Part shown: positions 14,158 to 22,915 of the stretch, piece by piece
Layout of the letters: the number at the start of each line of letters is the position of its first letter
Numbering within the stretch: the first letter of the stretch is position 1
Source of the DNA: Sphingomonadales bacterium
GTDB lineage: Bacteria > Pseudomonadota > Alphaproteobacteria > Sphingomonadales > Sphingomonadaceae
Direction: 5' to 3'
Length of the DNA stretch: 37,343 bases
Assembly: GCA_004173185.1 (NCBI GenBank)
Contig: SEFZ01000040.1
Coordinates: forward strand, 1 to 37,343
Notes under the pieces: generated by a model
Told to the model about the DNA's origin: nothing
What the model saw: only the letters and a program-made list of their open reading frames with translations
The model's database searches: none
Program-made: the position numbers and the translations under genes

Positions 14158-15534
14158 ATGCTGGATCATCTGTGGAACGATTCGTTGCGGGTGCTGGGCG
14201 ATGTGCTCGGCGCGCACGGGCCGGCGATCAATTCGGCGAAGAGCTACGCGCCCGCCGATTTCAGCATCCACTTCTTCCTGCAATTGGCAGTCATCATCCT
14301 CACCTGTCGCATCGTCGGGTGGCTGGGGCAGAAGTTTCTGGGCCAGCCACAGGTCGTCGGCGAGATGATCGCGGGTGTCGTCCTTGGGCCATCCCTGCTC
14401 GGGCTGCTCTTCCCCGATCTCCAGATGGCGATCTTTCCCCCGGAGACCAAGAACGTCCTCTATGCCGGCGCGCAGCTGGGCGTGGGTCTGTACATGTTCC
14501 TTGTCGGCACCACGCTTGAGCTTGGGCACTTCAAATCGAAGGGCAAGAGCGCGTTTGGCGTTTCGATGGCGGGGATTATCGCGCCGTTCCTGATCGCTGC
14601 GGCGATTACGCCGTATCTGTTGACCGTGCCGGGCCTGTTCGCGGCGGGCATCACCCAATCCAACGCAACCTTGTTCATGGGCGCGTGCATCGCGCTGACG
14701 GCCTTCCCGATGCTGGCGCGGATCATCAACGAGCGCGGGCTGAACAAGACCTCTCTCGGCACGCTTTCGCTGACCGCGGGTGCATTCGATGACGCGACGT
14801 CGTGGTGCGTGCTTGCAGTCGTGCTGGCGACGTTCGGCGGCGGCGCTGGCGTGGCGGTGGTCGCGATACTGGGCGGGCTTACCTATGCTGCCTTCATCTT
14901 CCTGTTTGGCCGCAAGCTGCTCGCGCCGCTGGGCCGTCTGGTCGAAGAGCGCGGCGAGATGAGCACGGGTGTGCTCGCGGTCACGATGATGCTGTTCTGC
15001 TTCTCCGCTTTCCTGATGGACGCTATCGGCATCCATGCAGTGTTCGGCGGTTTCCTGCTCGGCGCAGTGATGCCACGCGGGCTGTTCGTCACCGAACTCA
15101 AGAAGAAGGTCGAGCCGCTTGCAGTCGTTCTGCTGCTGCCGATGTTCTTCACCTATTCGGGGCTGAACACGCGGATGGACATGGTCAATTCGCTGCCGTT
15201 GCTGCTGATCGCGCTCGGGATTCTCGCTGCATCGATCCTCGCCAAGTTCGGGGCATGCTGGGCGGCGGCACGTCTGGCCGGTGAGGACAACCGCACCGCG
15301 CTGGGCATCGGTGCGCTGATGAACTCGCGCGGGCTGATGGAGCTGATCATCATCAATATCGGCCTGCAAAAGGGCGTGATCGGGCCGACGCTCTTCTCGA
15401 TGATGGTGCTGATGGCGATCGTCACCACGGTGATGGCGACCCCATTGTTCGAGCTGGTTTACGGCAAGAAGGCGCGCGAAAGCGGCGAGCTGGACGCGGT
15501 GCCCGGCGAGAAGGCTACGCCGCAGCCAGCCTGA
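14158..15534 (+). CDS. CPA2-type cation:proton antiporter
   Basis: A 458-residue inner-membrane protein with about 12-13 hydrophobic segments. It matches the Na+/H+ exchanger domain of the CPA2 (KefB/NapA-like) family: QPQVVGEMIAGVVLGPSLLG, then LYMFLVGTTLEL, TLFMGACIALTAFPMLARI, AFDDATSWCVLAVV and HAVFGGFLLGAVMPRG. The DD in AFDDATSW is the family's ion-binding acidic site. It has no TrkA-N domain, so a simple exchanger rather than a glutathione-gated K+ efflux system is expected. ATG 14158 is chosen because GGGGAGGGG lies 6 bases upstream; an earlier ATG (14137) lies before that site. A TAGCGCTA operator lies in the upstream region. Confidence 0.92.
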   Translation: MLDHLWNDSLRVLGDVLGAHGPAINSAKSYAPADFSIHFFLQLAVIILTCRIVGWLGQKFLGQPQVVGEMIAGVVLGPSLLGLLFPDLQMAIFPPETKNVLYAGAQLGVGLYMFLVGTTLELGHFKSKGKSAFGVSMAGIIAPFLIAAAITPYLLTVPGLFAAGITQSNATLFMGACIALTAFPMLARIINERGLNKTSLGTLSLTAGAFDDATSWCVLAVVLATFGGGAGVAVVAILGGLTYAAFIFLFGRKLLAPLGRLVEERGEMSTGVLAVTMMLFCFSAFLMDAIGIHAVFGGFLLGAVMPRGLFVTELKKKVEPLAVVLLLPMFFTYSGLNTRMDMVNSLPLLLIALGILAASILAKFGACWAAARLAGEDNRTALGIGALMNSRGLMELIIINIGLQKGVIGPTLFSMMVLMAIVTTVMATPLFELVYGKKARESGELDAVPGEKATPQPA

Positions 15535-15613
15535 TCCGAGATGACAGGATGACGGTATGTGGAACCGTCCTGAAACAAGTTTAGGTGACGGAGTTCGCTG
15601 GTTCGCCCGAGCT

Positions 15614-17143
15614 TTAGCCCGCGTTGATCTGCGCGATTAGTGCGCGATGTGCGGGCAGATCCTGTGTCGCGCGCTCGCCGAAATTGCGGATGCGCTGGAA
15701 CAGCTTCTCGGCACCCGCGACATTGGGGAAATCCTCGCGGCCCGCTGACAGATCGGTGCGGAATTCCATGCCGTAGAGGATGTACTGATAGTTGAAGAAG
15801 GCGAAGCTCTCGACATCCAGCGTGAAATCGTAGCGGCTGGGGGGGCGGTAGCGCCATTCCTCGAGCAATTCCTGTAGCCGCTCGGGCATCGAAGCCGGAT
15901 CGGCATTCTCGCGCCAGAACGGCTCGCTGCGCTGGCTGAGGCAGTAATGCAGCTTCAGGAAATTGACGATGTTGTCATAGCGCGCTGCGATCAACTGGTT
16001 GAAGCGGCGGGCAGGGGCATCGATCGGGCCGTTATGCGGAAACAGCTCGGCGATCATGCCGATGGCGGCTTCGATCAACAGCACGCCGGTCGATTCGAGC
16101 GGTTCGAGGAAGCCGCCCGACAGGCCGACCGCGACACAATTCCTCACCCACTGCTTATCGCGATAGCCTGCTTCGAACGGGATTTGGCGCGTCCGATACT
16201 CGGCGTCTCTGGGGCCGACATGGGCGCGCAGGATTTCCTCGGCGCGATCGGCGGAGATGTGGTCGCTCGAATAGACGCAGCCGATCCCGCGCGCGCCCGC
16301 CAGGCCGATGTCCCAGGTCCAGCCCGCTTCGTGCGCGGTGGCGATGGTGAAGCTTTCGAGCGGCGCATCGGGGCGGTCATAGGGCAGCTTGCAGGTGACG
16401 GCGGCGTTGGCGAACAGATGGTTGCGCACCGATTTGAACGGCACTTGCAACGCCTTGCCGATCAGCTCGGCGCGAAAGCCGGTGCAGTCGATATAGAGGT
16501 CCGCGCTGAGCGTGCCGTGCTCGGCGGTCCCGACTTCGGCGATTGCGCCGCTATCGTCGAGCTTCACATCGGTGAGGACACCCTGGAGATGCCGGACGCC
16601 CAGTTCGCGGGCGCGCTGGGCAAGGACCAGCGCGAGGCTCGCGGCGTCGAAATGATAAGCGTAGTTTAGCGGCCCGTCGAAATCGCCTTCGTGCGGGCGC
16701 TTGGGCGCGCGGCGGGCATCGGCCACCCGGTTCTGGATCGTCACCGCCTCGGCGAAGGGCGGGCGGGTCTTCTCGTCCTGAAGCAGCCAATAGGGCACCA
16801 GATTGGCGCCGTCGGCATAAAAGGGCGCTTCGAACGGGTGGAAGAAATGGCTGTGCTGGCCGCGTTCGGGCGTGTGGACCCAATCGGTGAAGCGGATGCC
16901 CTGCTTGAAGGTCGCGGAGGTCTCGCGGATGAAGCGGCTCTCATCGATGCCGAGGAACTTCAGCGTCTCGCGGATCGTGGGAAAGGTGCCTTCGCCCACG
17001 CCGATGATCCCGATATCGGGGGATTCCAGCAACGTGATTTCGAGCCGCCCGTGATCGGATAGCTCAAGCGCGCGCGCGAGATAGGCGGCCGCAAGCCAAC
17101 CGGCTGTGCCACCGCCGACAATCAGGATGCTGCGTTTACGCAT
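15614..17143 (-). CDS. tryptophan-halogenase-family flavoprotein
   Basis: A 509-residue flavin-dependent halogenase-family protein, close to the length of PrnA (538). The FAD-binding GGGTAGW is at 10-16. K80 in TFKQGIRF matches the catalytic lysine K79 of PrnA, and E350 in EPLESTG matches E346. The WxWxIP fingerprint reads W275-T-W-D-I-G, so the last Pro is replaced by Gly. A separate flavin reductase is needed and none is nearby. In sphingomonads and Caulobacter-like bacteria such genes often accompany TonB-dependent receptors; none is seen here. The substrate is unknown. The ribosome site is weak. The gene is convergent with the antiporter; a GACGGT/ACCGTC hairpin without a T run lies between (15551-15569). 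Confidence 0.9.
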   Translation of the reverse strand: MRKRSILIVGGGTAGWLAAAYLARALELSDHGRLEITLLESPDIGIIGVGEGTFPTIRETLKFLGIDESRFIRETSATFKQGIRFTDWVHTPERGQHSHFFHPFEAPFYADGANLVPYWLLQDEKTRPPFAEAVTIQNRVADARRAPKRPHEGDFDGPLNYAYHFDAASLALVLAQRARELGVRHLQGVLTDVKLDDSGAIAEVGTAEHGTLSADLYIDCTGFRAELIGKALQVPFKSVRNHLFANAAVTCKLPYDRPDAPLESFTIATAHEAGWTWDIGLAGARGIGCVYSSDHISADRAEEILRAHVGPRDAEYRTRQIPFEAGYRDKQWVRNCVAVGLSGGFLEPLESTGVLLIEAAIGMIAELFPHNGPIDAPARRFNQLIAARYDNIVNFLKLHYCLSQRSEPFWRENADPASMPERLQELLEEWRYRPPSRYDFTLDVESFAFFNYQYILYGMEFRTDLSAGREDFPNVAGAEKLFQRIRNFGERATQDLPAHRALIAQINAG

Positions 17144-17192
17144 TGCGCTGGTTTCGCCGAGCGCCCGCGAGCGGCACCAAGCTCAACTCAAT

Positions 17193-17300
17193 TGTCACCT
17201 CGGCCCTGTTCCGGGGTCCACCGCGCGGCACGCGACGACATTCCTGCGGACAGGATGGCGTCTGTGGCCTGGTGGACCCCGGCACAAGGCCGGGGTGACA
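17193..17300. repeat. palindromic intergenic repeat, copy 2
   Basis: The ends are TGTCACCTCGGCCCTGTTCC and, inverted at the right, GGCACAAGGCCGGGGTGACA. The inner sequence differs from the other copies. It begins 9 bases after the lipoprotein stop (17310) and sits between that gene and the halogenase start, both on the minus strand. It may end or stabilise the L,D-transpeptidase/lipoprotein transcript. Confidence 0.85.
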
Positions 17301-17309
17301 GAAGGCTTA

Positions 17310-17612
17310 TCACTGCGCGGGCTGGGCCGAATTGCCGCCTTCGTCGCGGTTGACCTTGGCGGTCATGCCGGTCGCATCGGCGTCCTCGACGGTCTGTTCG
17401 TCGGCGGTGAGCGTCGCGACGGGCGGAACGGCGACGCTCGTGGTGTTGTCGATGCGCGTGGCGGGCGGTGCTTCGGTCACGACGTTCATCAGGTTGCCGG
17501 GCTCGACCAGTTCGGTCACGTTGGTCTCTGCGACGGGCTCTTCGGCCTTGTTCTGGCACGCGGCGAGCGCGATTGCCGAGGCGGCGAGCAGGGCGATGGT
17601 CTTGATCTTCAT
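17310..17612 (-). CDS. small lipoprotein of unknown function
   Basis: A 100-residue predicted lipoprotein. The start ATG 17612 has GAGGAAA 5 bases upstream; the open frame extends further only into the upstream gene. The signal peptide MKIKTIALLAASAIALAAC has a clear lipobox with Cys at 19. The rest is acidic and low in structure (NKAEEPVAETNVTELVEPG, TLTADEQTVEDADATGM) with no recognised domain. It follows the L,D-transpeptidase gene by 14 bases in the same direction, so it is probably co-transcribed and acts at the cell envelope. A palindromic repeat follows directly. Confidence 0.85.
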   Translation of the reverse strand: MKIKTIALLAASAIALAACQNKAEEPVAETNVTELVEPGNLMNVVTEAPPATRIDNTTSVAVPPVATLTADEQTVEDADATGMTAKVNRDEGGNSAQPAQ

Positions 17613-17626
17613 GGTGTTTCCTCTTG

Positions 17627-19108
17627 TCAGCGCGCAGATACCGCAGCGGCGGTAATCGCGGAACGTTTCTCGACCTTTGCCGCGAGCGTCTTGTCCCAGC
17701 CATAGGGGTCCGCGCGGAAATTCATGGTGCCGTTCGAATTTGCGAAGGCGGTCCAATAGAGCAAATACACATGGACCTGATCCTGCTCCTGCAGCTTCAC
17801 GCGCAGGGTCTTGCCCTTGGCAAGCTCGGCGTTGATCGCATCGGGCTGCCACTCGGGATCGTTGCGCAGCAACAATTGGGCAAGCGGGCCTGGCTTCTCG
17901 AGCCGGACGCAGCCATGGCTGGCAAGACGGCTGAAGCTGGCAAAGGTCGATTGCGACGGCGTATCGTGGAGATACACGGCGTAGGGATTGTCGAAATCGA
18001 ACTTGTAGAGGCCGAGCGCGCTGCGTGGACCCGGCTGCTGCTGAAGGCGGCGGCCGGCACCCGTGCCGATGATCTTGTACCCCTGCGCCTTGAGCGCGGC
18101 TTCACCCTTGGGCCACAGCTCCTTGGTGGCGATGCTGGTGGGCACGTTCCACGGCGGATTGAGCACGATCGAATGGATCTTCGATTGCAGCATCGGTGTC
18201 TCGTTGCCGGGGCGGCCGGTGACCGCCTTCATCGACGCGATCGGCGCATCGCCTTCGAACACCGTGAGCACGGCGGCGGCGATATTGACCTGAATGCGCT
18301 TTGCCGGAAGCTCGGCGGGGAGCCAGCGCCAACGCTCCATGTTCGCCATGATCTGGCGCACGCGATCGGCGGCGGGAACGTTGAGCGCGGTGAGCGTACC
18401 GGTCGATACCAGGCCGGTGGGGTTTAGCCCATAGCGCCGCTGGGCGCGGATCACGGCTTCCTTGAGCCCCGCGTCGAATTTGTCGCCGGTGGCGGTAAGC
18501 TGGGTGTCCTCGACCGCGAGGCGCTTGCGCAGGGCGGCAACGCGCACGCCGCTGGCGCCCAAAGCAAGATCGGGACCGGCGGCCTGCTTGGCCCAGCCAC
18601 CCGCAGCTTCAATCTTGCGATAGGTGCCGAGCCCGCTTTGTAACGCGTCATAGCCCGAATAAGGCGGCGGCAAAGCACGCAGCCACTGCGCCAGACGATC
18701 GCGCTTCACTGCGTCGGCAAAGCCGGGCAGGGGATCATATTCGGCTGGGCGCAGACCCCAATCCTGCTGGAAATCGCTCGTGTCGAGACGGCCCGAATGG
18801 ACTGCGCGGGCATAATCGAGCGCGCCGCGAACCAAAGCGTCGTTGCTCAGCGGCGCAGGCGGCCGCGCGCCATCGTGGCGCAGCCCCTGCGAGAAGCCGG
18901 CATCGGCGAGCAGCGGCGCAAGCTGCTCGGCTTGCGCGGCGCTGAGCACGGGCAGCGGGATGGGGGCGGGGACCGCCTGAACCATCGGCGCAGTCTGGGG
19001 AGCGGGGGCAACCTGTTGCGCGAGGACCGGCGCGCCTAGTGCCGCCGCGGCGACCGCGAGCAGGCCGCCCTTGCGCCAGGCGCGGTTCGATTTCGCGTCG
19101 CTGATCAC
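17627..19108 (-). CDS. L,D-transpeptidase of the YcbB/LdtD type
   Basis: A 493-residue exported protein. GTG 19108 follows GGGAG by 9 bases. The signal region is GGLLAVAAAALGAPVLAQ. A helical N-terminal part (PPYSGYDALQSGLGTYRKIE) leads to a peptidoglycan-binding domain (about 195-260, GASGVRVAALRKRLAV to TLTALNVP), then the YkuD catalytic domain with SRLASHGCVRLE, catalytic Cys at 400. The order resembles E. coli YcbB/LdtD, which makes 3-3 crosslinks in peptidoglycan. It also has NPPWNVPTSIATKE, found in that group. It forms an operon with the small lipoprotein and is divergent from the sugar transporter. Confidence 0.93.
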   Translation of the reverse strand: MISDAKSNRAWRKGGLLAVAAAALGAPVLAQQVAPAPQTAPMVQAVPAPIPLPVLSAAQAEQLAPLLADAGFSQGLRHDGARPPAPLSNDALVRGALDYARAVHSGRLDTSDFQQDWGLRPAEYDPLPGFADAVKRDRLAQWLRALPPPYSGYDALQSGLGTYRKIEAAGGWAKQAAGPDLALGASGVRVAALRKRLAVEDTQLTATGDKFDAGLKEAVIRAQRRYGLNPTGLVSTGTLTALNVPAADRVRQIMANMERWRWLPAELPAKRIQVNIAAAVLTVFEGDAPIASMKAVTGRPGNETPMLQSKIHSIVLNPPWNVPTSIATKELWPKGEAALKAQGYKIIGTGAGRRLQQQPGPRSALGLYKFDFDNPYAVYLHDTPSQSTFASFSRLASHGCVRLEKPGPLAQLLLRNDPEWQPDAINAELAKGKTLRVKLQEQDQVHVYLLYWTAFANSNGTMNFRADPYGWDKTLAAKVEKRSAITAAAVSAR

Positions 19109-19235
19109 TTGTCTTTACTCCCGCTCGGCCGCTCGCCCCACGGCCAGCAAACTGAATCTTCCCGTTCAATAGGGAAAGCCACGGCGTTGCGCGAGAGACT
19201 TTCCGGCGAATGCTGTGCAGAATTCTTGCCTGCGC

Positions 19236-19254
19236 TTGACAATGGCAACGTTGT
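19236..19254. promoter_or_regulatory. possible operator upstream of the sugar transporter
   Basis: TTGACA (19236-19241) is followed by GGCAACGTTGTC, which contains the perfect palindrome CAACGTTG (19246-19253). A CG-centred palindrome is typical of LacI-family sites. No good -10 box lies 16-18 bases after TTGACA, so the promoter itself is not certain. The site is in the 213-base region between divergent genes. Confidence 0.35.
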
Positions 19255-19321
19255 CGGCCCAACCAGCGGGACGCAAGCCGTCGCGCGTGACGCGAACGGC
19301 GAAACCGCAGGGGAGATCTTC

Positions 19322-20671
19322 GTGGCATCCGCACGCTCAACACAAACGATGGCGGCGTTCGCCGCGGTCACCACGCTTTTCTTCGCATGGGGGTTCATCA
19401 CCTCGCTGGTCGATCCGCTGGTCGCGGCGGTGAAGGGCATCTTCACGCTCACCGATTTGCAGGCGCAGATGAGCGCGTTCGCGTTTTTCTTTGCTTATTT
19501 CGTCGTGTCGTTTCCGGCAGCGGCGCTGGTTTCGAAGATCAAGGCAGTGCCCGCGATCATCGCGGCGCTGATGATGATGATCGCAGGCTGCCTGATCATG
19601 CTCGCCGCGGCCAACGCCGCCAATTATTGGCTGGTGCTGGGTGGGCTGTTCGTGATGGCGAGCGGGATCACGGTCCTCCAGGTTGCTGCCAATCCGCTCG
19701 CGGCGGCGCTCGGCGATCCGAAGGGCAGCCATTTCCGGCTGGTGCTGAGCCAGACCTTCAACTCGGTGGGCACCTTCCTTGGTCCGCTGATCGGCGCGCA
19801 TCTGTTTCTCGAGGGCGTTGAGGTCAAGCCGGGCACTGTGGTGACCGAAGCGGTCCGCGCACAAGCGCTTGCCGGGATCGACACCGCCTATCTGTGGATT
19901 TGCGGACTGATCGCGGCGCTCGCTGCATTCTTCTGGTTCAGCCGCCGGGTGGTCAATGAAGCTGCGCCAGCCGCTTCGGTGGGCGCACAGGTTGGTCTAG
20001 GCGGCCTCGTCTCTTCGGCATTCTCGTCAAAATGGGCGCTGCTCGGCGGGCTGGCGATCTTCCTCTATGTCGGCGCTGAAGTCGCGATCGGCACCCAGAT
20101 GGCGCTGTTCCTCAACGGCGACAGCGTGTGGGGCAAGTCGGATGCGCCGTTCGGCGTCCCGGTGCTCGGCTATCTGATGGGCAGCGATGGCGTGCCCGGC
20201 GTTTCGCTCCAGGAAGCGGGCAAGGCCGTCGCTTTTTATTGGGGCGGGGCGATGGTTGGCCGCGCGCTCGGTTCGGTGCTGCTCACCATGGTGCGCGCTG
20301 ACAAGCTGCTGGCGTTGTTCACTGCGATTGCGGCGGCGATGTGCCTGTTTGTCTTCGCGGTTGGCGGAGTGAATTCGGGCTTTGTCGCGCTCTCGATCGG
20401 TCTGTTCAACTCGATCATGTTCCCGGTGATCTTCACGCTGACGCTGGAGCGTTCGACTGCGAGCCCCGAAGCGACTTCGGGTCTGCTCTGCACGGCGATT
20501 GTCGGTGGCGCGATTTTGCCGTTGCTGGTCGGCGCGGTTTCGGACGGCAATGGCTATGCCTTTGCCATGATCGTTCCGGCGGCCTGCTATGTCGTGCTGT
20601 GCGTGTTCGCGGTCGCGGCCGGCCGCACCCCGGCGGTTCGCGCCGAAGGCGAGGTCGTCAGCATCCACTGA
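19322..20671 (+). CDS. sugar MFS transporter, FucP/GluP-like
   Basis: A 449-residue inner-membrane transporter with about 12 helices. I choose GTG 19322 because AGGGGAG lies 6 bases upstream; the frame is open back to 19109, but that stretch is not hydrophobic and not family-like. The first helix, TTLFFAWGFITSLVDPLV, and ITVLQVAANPLAAALG match the fucose/glucose/galactose:H+ symporter group. GTQMALFLNG and FNSIMFPVIFTLTLE also occur at the usual places in this family. The next gene encodes a GH97 glycosidase, so a hexose released by it, such as galactose or glucose, is a likely substrate. Confidence 0.9.
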   Translation: MASARSTQTMAAFAAVTTLFFAWGFITSLVDPLVAAVKGIFTLTDLQAQMSAFAFFFAYFVVSFPAAALVSKIKAVPAIIAALMMMIAGCLIMLAAANAANYWLVLGGLFVMASGITVLQVAANPLAAALGDPKGSHFRLVLSQTFNSVGTFLGPLIGAHLFLEGVEVKPGTVVTEAVRAQALAGIDTAYLWICGLIAALAAFFWFSRRVVNEAAPAASVGAQVGLGGLVSSAFSSKWALLGGLAIFLYVGAEVAIGTQMALFLNGDSVWGKSDAPFGVPVLGYLMGSDGVPGVSLQEAGKAVAFYWGGAMVGRALGSVLLTMVRADKLLALFTAIAAAMCLFVFAVGGVNSGFVALSIGLFNSIMFPVIFTLTLERSTASPEATSGLLCTAIVGGAILPLLVGAVSDGNGYAFAMIVPAACYVVLCVFAVAAGRTPAVRAEGEVVSIH

Positions 20672-20683
20672 TAATAGGGGGAA

Positions 20684-20716
20684 CCTAGCCGCCGGCTGTC
20701 ACCGCCGGCGGCTAGG
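20684..20716. terminator. strong stem-loop between the transporter and GH97 genes
   Basis: A perfect 13-bp stem (20684-20696 with 20704-20716, CCTAGCCGCCGGC and its complement) encloses TGTCACC. No T run follows on either strand, so it is not a classic intrinsic terminator; it could be an RNA-stabilising or attenuating hairpin 13 bases after the transporter stop. Confidence 0.5.
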
Positions 20717-20872
20717 CACTAGATGGTGCGCGTTTACACCAAACCCGGACCCGACACCCACGCGCAATGCCCTGCCCAAATCAGGTAACGGTCGTCTTCA
20801 CCAAAACTTGCGTAACAATGCATGGCGAAGCACGATGCGCTGGTCCGCTCTGACGAATCCGGGAAACCAGCA

Positions 20873-22837
20873 ATGCCGATTCTATGCTTCTTGCTGCTGA
20901 TCGGTGCGCTGTTGGGCGCGAGCGCGGCATCTGCGCAGGAGATCGTTTCGGTCGCATCGCAGGATGGCACCAACGTCATCCGCTTTGGCGTTAACGGGCA
21001 AGGTACACCGATCTACGCTGTGTTACGCCGGGGCGAGCAGATCCTTTCGCCCTCGCCGATCATCCTCGATCTCGATGCGGACTCGCTCGGTTACGGCATG
21101 GCGATAACGGCCAAGGAGCAATCGAGCGCCGACACAAGCTACCCCATCATCGCGGGCAAGACCGCCGAAGGGCGCGATCTCTATAATCAGGTGACAGTCC
21201 ATCTGCAGGAGAAGGGCGGGGCGAAGCGCAAGATGGATGTGATCCTGCGCGCCTATAATGACGGCGTTGCGTTTCGCACCGTGATCCCGGTCCAGCCCGC
21301 GACATCGGCGGCGGTCATCCGCTACGATCGCACCGGCTTTTACTTCCCCAGCGCCTATAAATGCTGGGGATTCAATGTCGGCAAGTTCGGATCGAGCCAC
21401 GAAGGCGAGTTCGATCCGGTCGATACGACGCGGATGCGCGATCATAACCTGTTCGATCTCCCCTTCCTCTGCGAGACCGGCAAGGCGGCGTTCGCGCTGG
21501 CGGAGGCGGATTTGCTCGACTTCGCCGGCATGTATCTCACCGGGCGCGGCGATGGCGGGCTGGGGCTGCAATTGAAGCTTTCGCCTTCGCTGGGCGATTA
21601 CCGGATCGCAGTGCGTACGCGGGTCGGTAGCCCGATCGTCACGCCGTGGCGCGTGGTGATGCTCGCCGATCAGGCGGGCGCATTGCAGGAATCGACTCTG
21701 CTCACCAATCTCTCGACCCCCAGCCGGATCGAGGACACGAACTGGATCAAGCCCGGCCTTGCGAGCTGGGACTGGTGGAACGGTCCGGTGATCGCCAAGC
21801 TGCCCGGCCAGCGCTCCACCACTGCTGTCGCCAAGGCGTTCATCGATTTCGCTGCCGAAAACGGCTTGCCGTACGCGATGATCGACGAGGGCTGGTATGC
21901 CGGGGCAGGCGGGGGCGGGGTGCGGCGGCCAGGCGTCGACATCACGCGCTGGAGCGATGCGATCAATCTTCAGGACGTGGCCGACTATGCCAAGTCGAAG
22001 AAGGTCCGGCTGTGGCTGTGGACGCATTGGGAAGCGCTGGACGAGCAGATGGAGGAAGCGCTCAGCGTCTATGAGAAGCTCGGCATCGCCGGGATCAAGG
22101 TCGATTTCATGGACCGCGACGATCAGTGGATGGTCAATTGGTACGCCAAATTATTGGGCGCGGCGGCGCGGCATCATTTGATGGTCAACCTGCACGGCGC
22201 TTTCCCGCCACGCGGGCTCACCCGGACCTATCCGAACTTCATGACGCAGGAAGGCGTGATGGGGGCCGAGTATAACAAATGGAGCAAGCGGGTGACGGCG
22301 CGCAGCAACGTGACGCTCGCGTTCACGCGCGGTCTGCTGGGCGCGATGGATTATACGCCCGGCGGCTTCCGCAACGTCGCGCCCACCGATTTCCGGGTCA
22401 GGAACGATCTGCCGTTCGTCCAGACCACCCGCGCGCATGGGCTGTCGATGTATGTGGTCTATTTTAGCCCCCTGGGCGCCGTGGCGGACAGTCCGGACAC
22501 CTATGCCGCCAGCCCGGCGGGGTTCGATTTCATTCGCGAGGTTCCGGCAAGCTGGGACGAGACGCGCTACCTCGCGGGCGAGACCGGCGAATATCTGGTG
22601 CTCGCCCGGCGCAAGGGGAGCCGCTGGTTTCTCGGCGCGATGAACGGTGACACGGCGCGGAGCATCACGATCCCGCTCGGCTTTCTGGGCAAGAAAGCGC
22701 ATGTCGCGCGGGTCTGGGCAGATGGCGCAACCCCCGATGCCGCCGATCTCACCACGCGCCGCGTTGCGCCGAACGACAGCCTGACGCTCGACCTCAAAGC
22801 CACTGGCGGTGCTGTGGCAATATTCTCAGACAAATAG
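20873..22837 (+). CDS. GH97 glycoside hydrolase, probably retaining alpha-galactosidase type
   Basis: A 654-residue exported enzyme. The frame is open from ATG 20822, but ATG 20873 gives a clean signal peptide (MPILCFLLLIGALLGASAAS, then AQE). The N-terminal beta-sandwich region has VILRAYNDGVAFRT. The catalytic barrel has WDWWNGP, PYAMIDEGWYAG and GIKVDFMDRDDQWMVNWY, then TQEGVMGAEYNKW and PPRGLTRTYPNF. D411 in KVDFMD lies where retaining GH97 enzymes have their nucleophile (Asp415 in BtGH97b, an alpha-galactosidase). Inverting members such as SusB lack it. E460 and E466 are candidates for the other catalytic and calcium-binding roles. Alpha-galactosidase activity is an inference. It sits with a sugar transporter and oxidoreductases. 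Confidence 0.92.
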   Translation: MPILCFLLLIGALLGASAASAQEIVSVASQDGTNVIRFGVNGQGTPIYAVLRRGEQILSPSPIILDLDADSLGYGMAITAKEQSSADTSYPIIAGKTAEGRDLYNQVTVHLQEKGGAKRKMDVILRAYNDGVAFRTVIPVQPATSAAVIRYDRTGFYFPSAYKCWGFNVGKFGSSHEGEFDPVDTTRMRDHNLFDLPFLCETGKAAFALAEADLLDFAGMYLTGRGDGGLGLQLKLSPSLGDYRIAVRTRVGSPIVTPWRVVMLADQAGALQESTLLTNLSTPSRIEDTNWIKPGLASWDWWNGPVIAKLPGQRSTTAVAKAFIDFAAENGLPYAMIDEGWYAGAGGGGVRRPGVDITRWSDAINLQDVADYAKSKKVRLWLWTHWEALDEQMEEALSVYEKLGIAGIKVDFMDRDDQWMVNWYAKLLGAAARHHLMVNLHGAFPPRGLTRTYPNFMTQEGVMGAEYNKWSKRVTARSNVTLAFTRGLLGAMDYTPGGFRNVAPTDFRVRNDLPFVQTTRAHGLSMYVVYFSPLGAVADSPDTYAASPAGFDFIREVPASWDETRYLAGETGEYLVLARRKGSRWFLGAMNGDTARSITIPLGFLGKKAHVARVWADGATPDAADLTTRRVAPNDSLTLDLKATGGAVAIFSDK

Positions 22838-22915
22838 GGTTCCCAGCTCGAAAATTTTAGCTAGACTGGCCTCGACGCGGGCAATTCGCGCAAGTTTGAT
22901 CTGGGAGAGGCTAGA

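Noticed and set aside
13993..15369. A 458-codon minus-strand frame.
   Set aside because: It is antisense to the antiporter and has a highly charged, Gln/Arg/His-rich composition typical of the antisense of membrane proteins.
19109..19321. Extended N-terminus for the MFS transporter.
   Set aside because: It is not hydrophobic and overlaps the divergent promoter region; GTG 19322 has a strong ribosome site.
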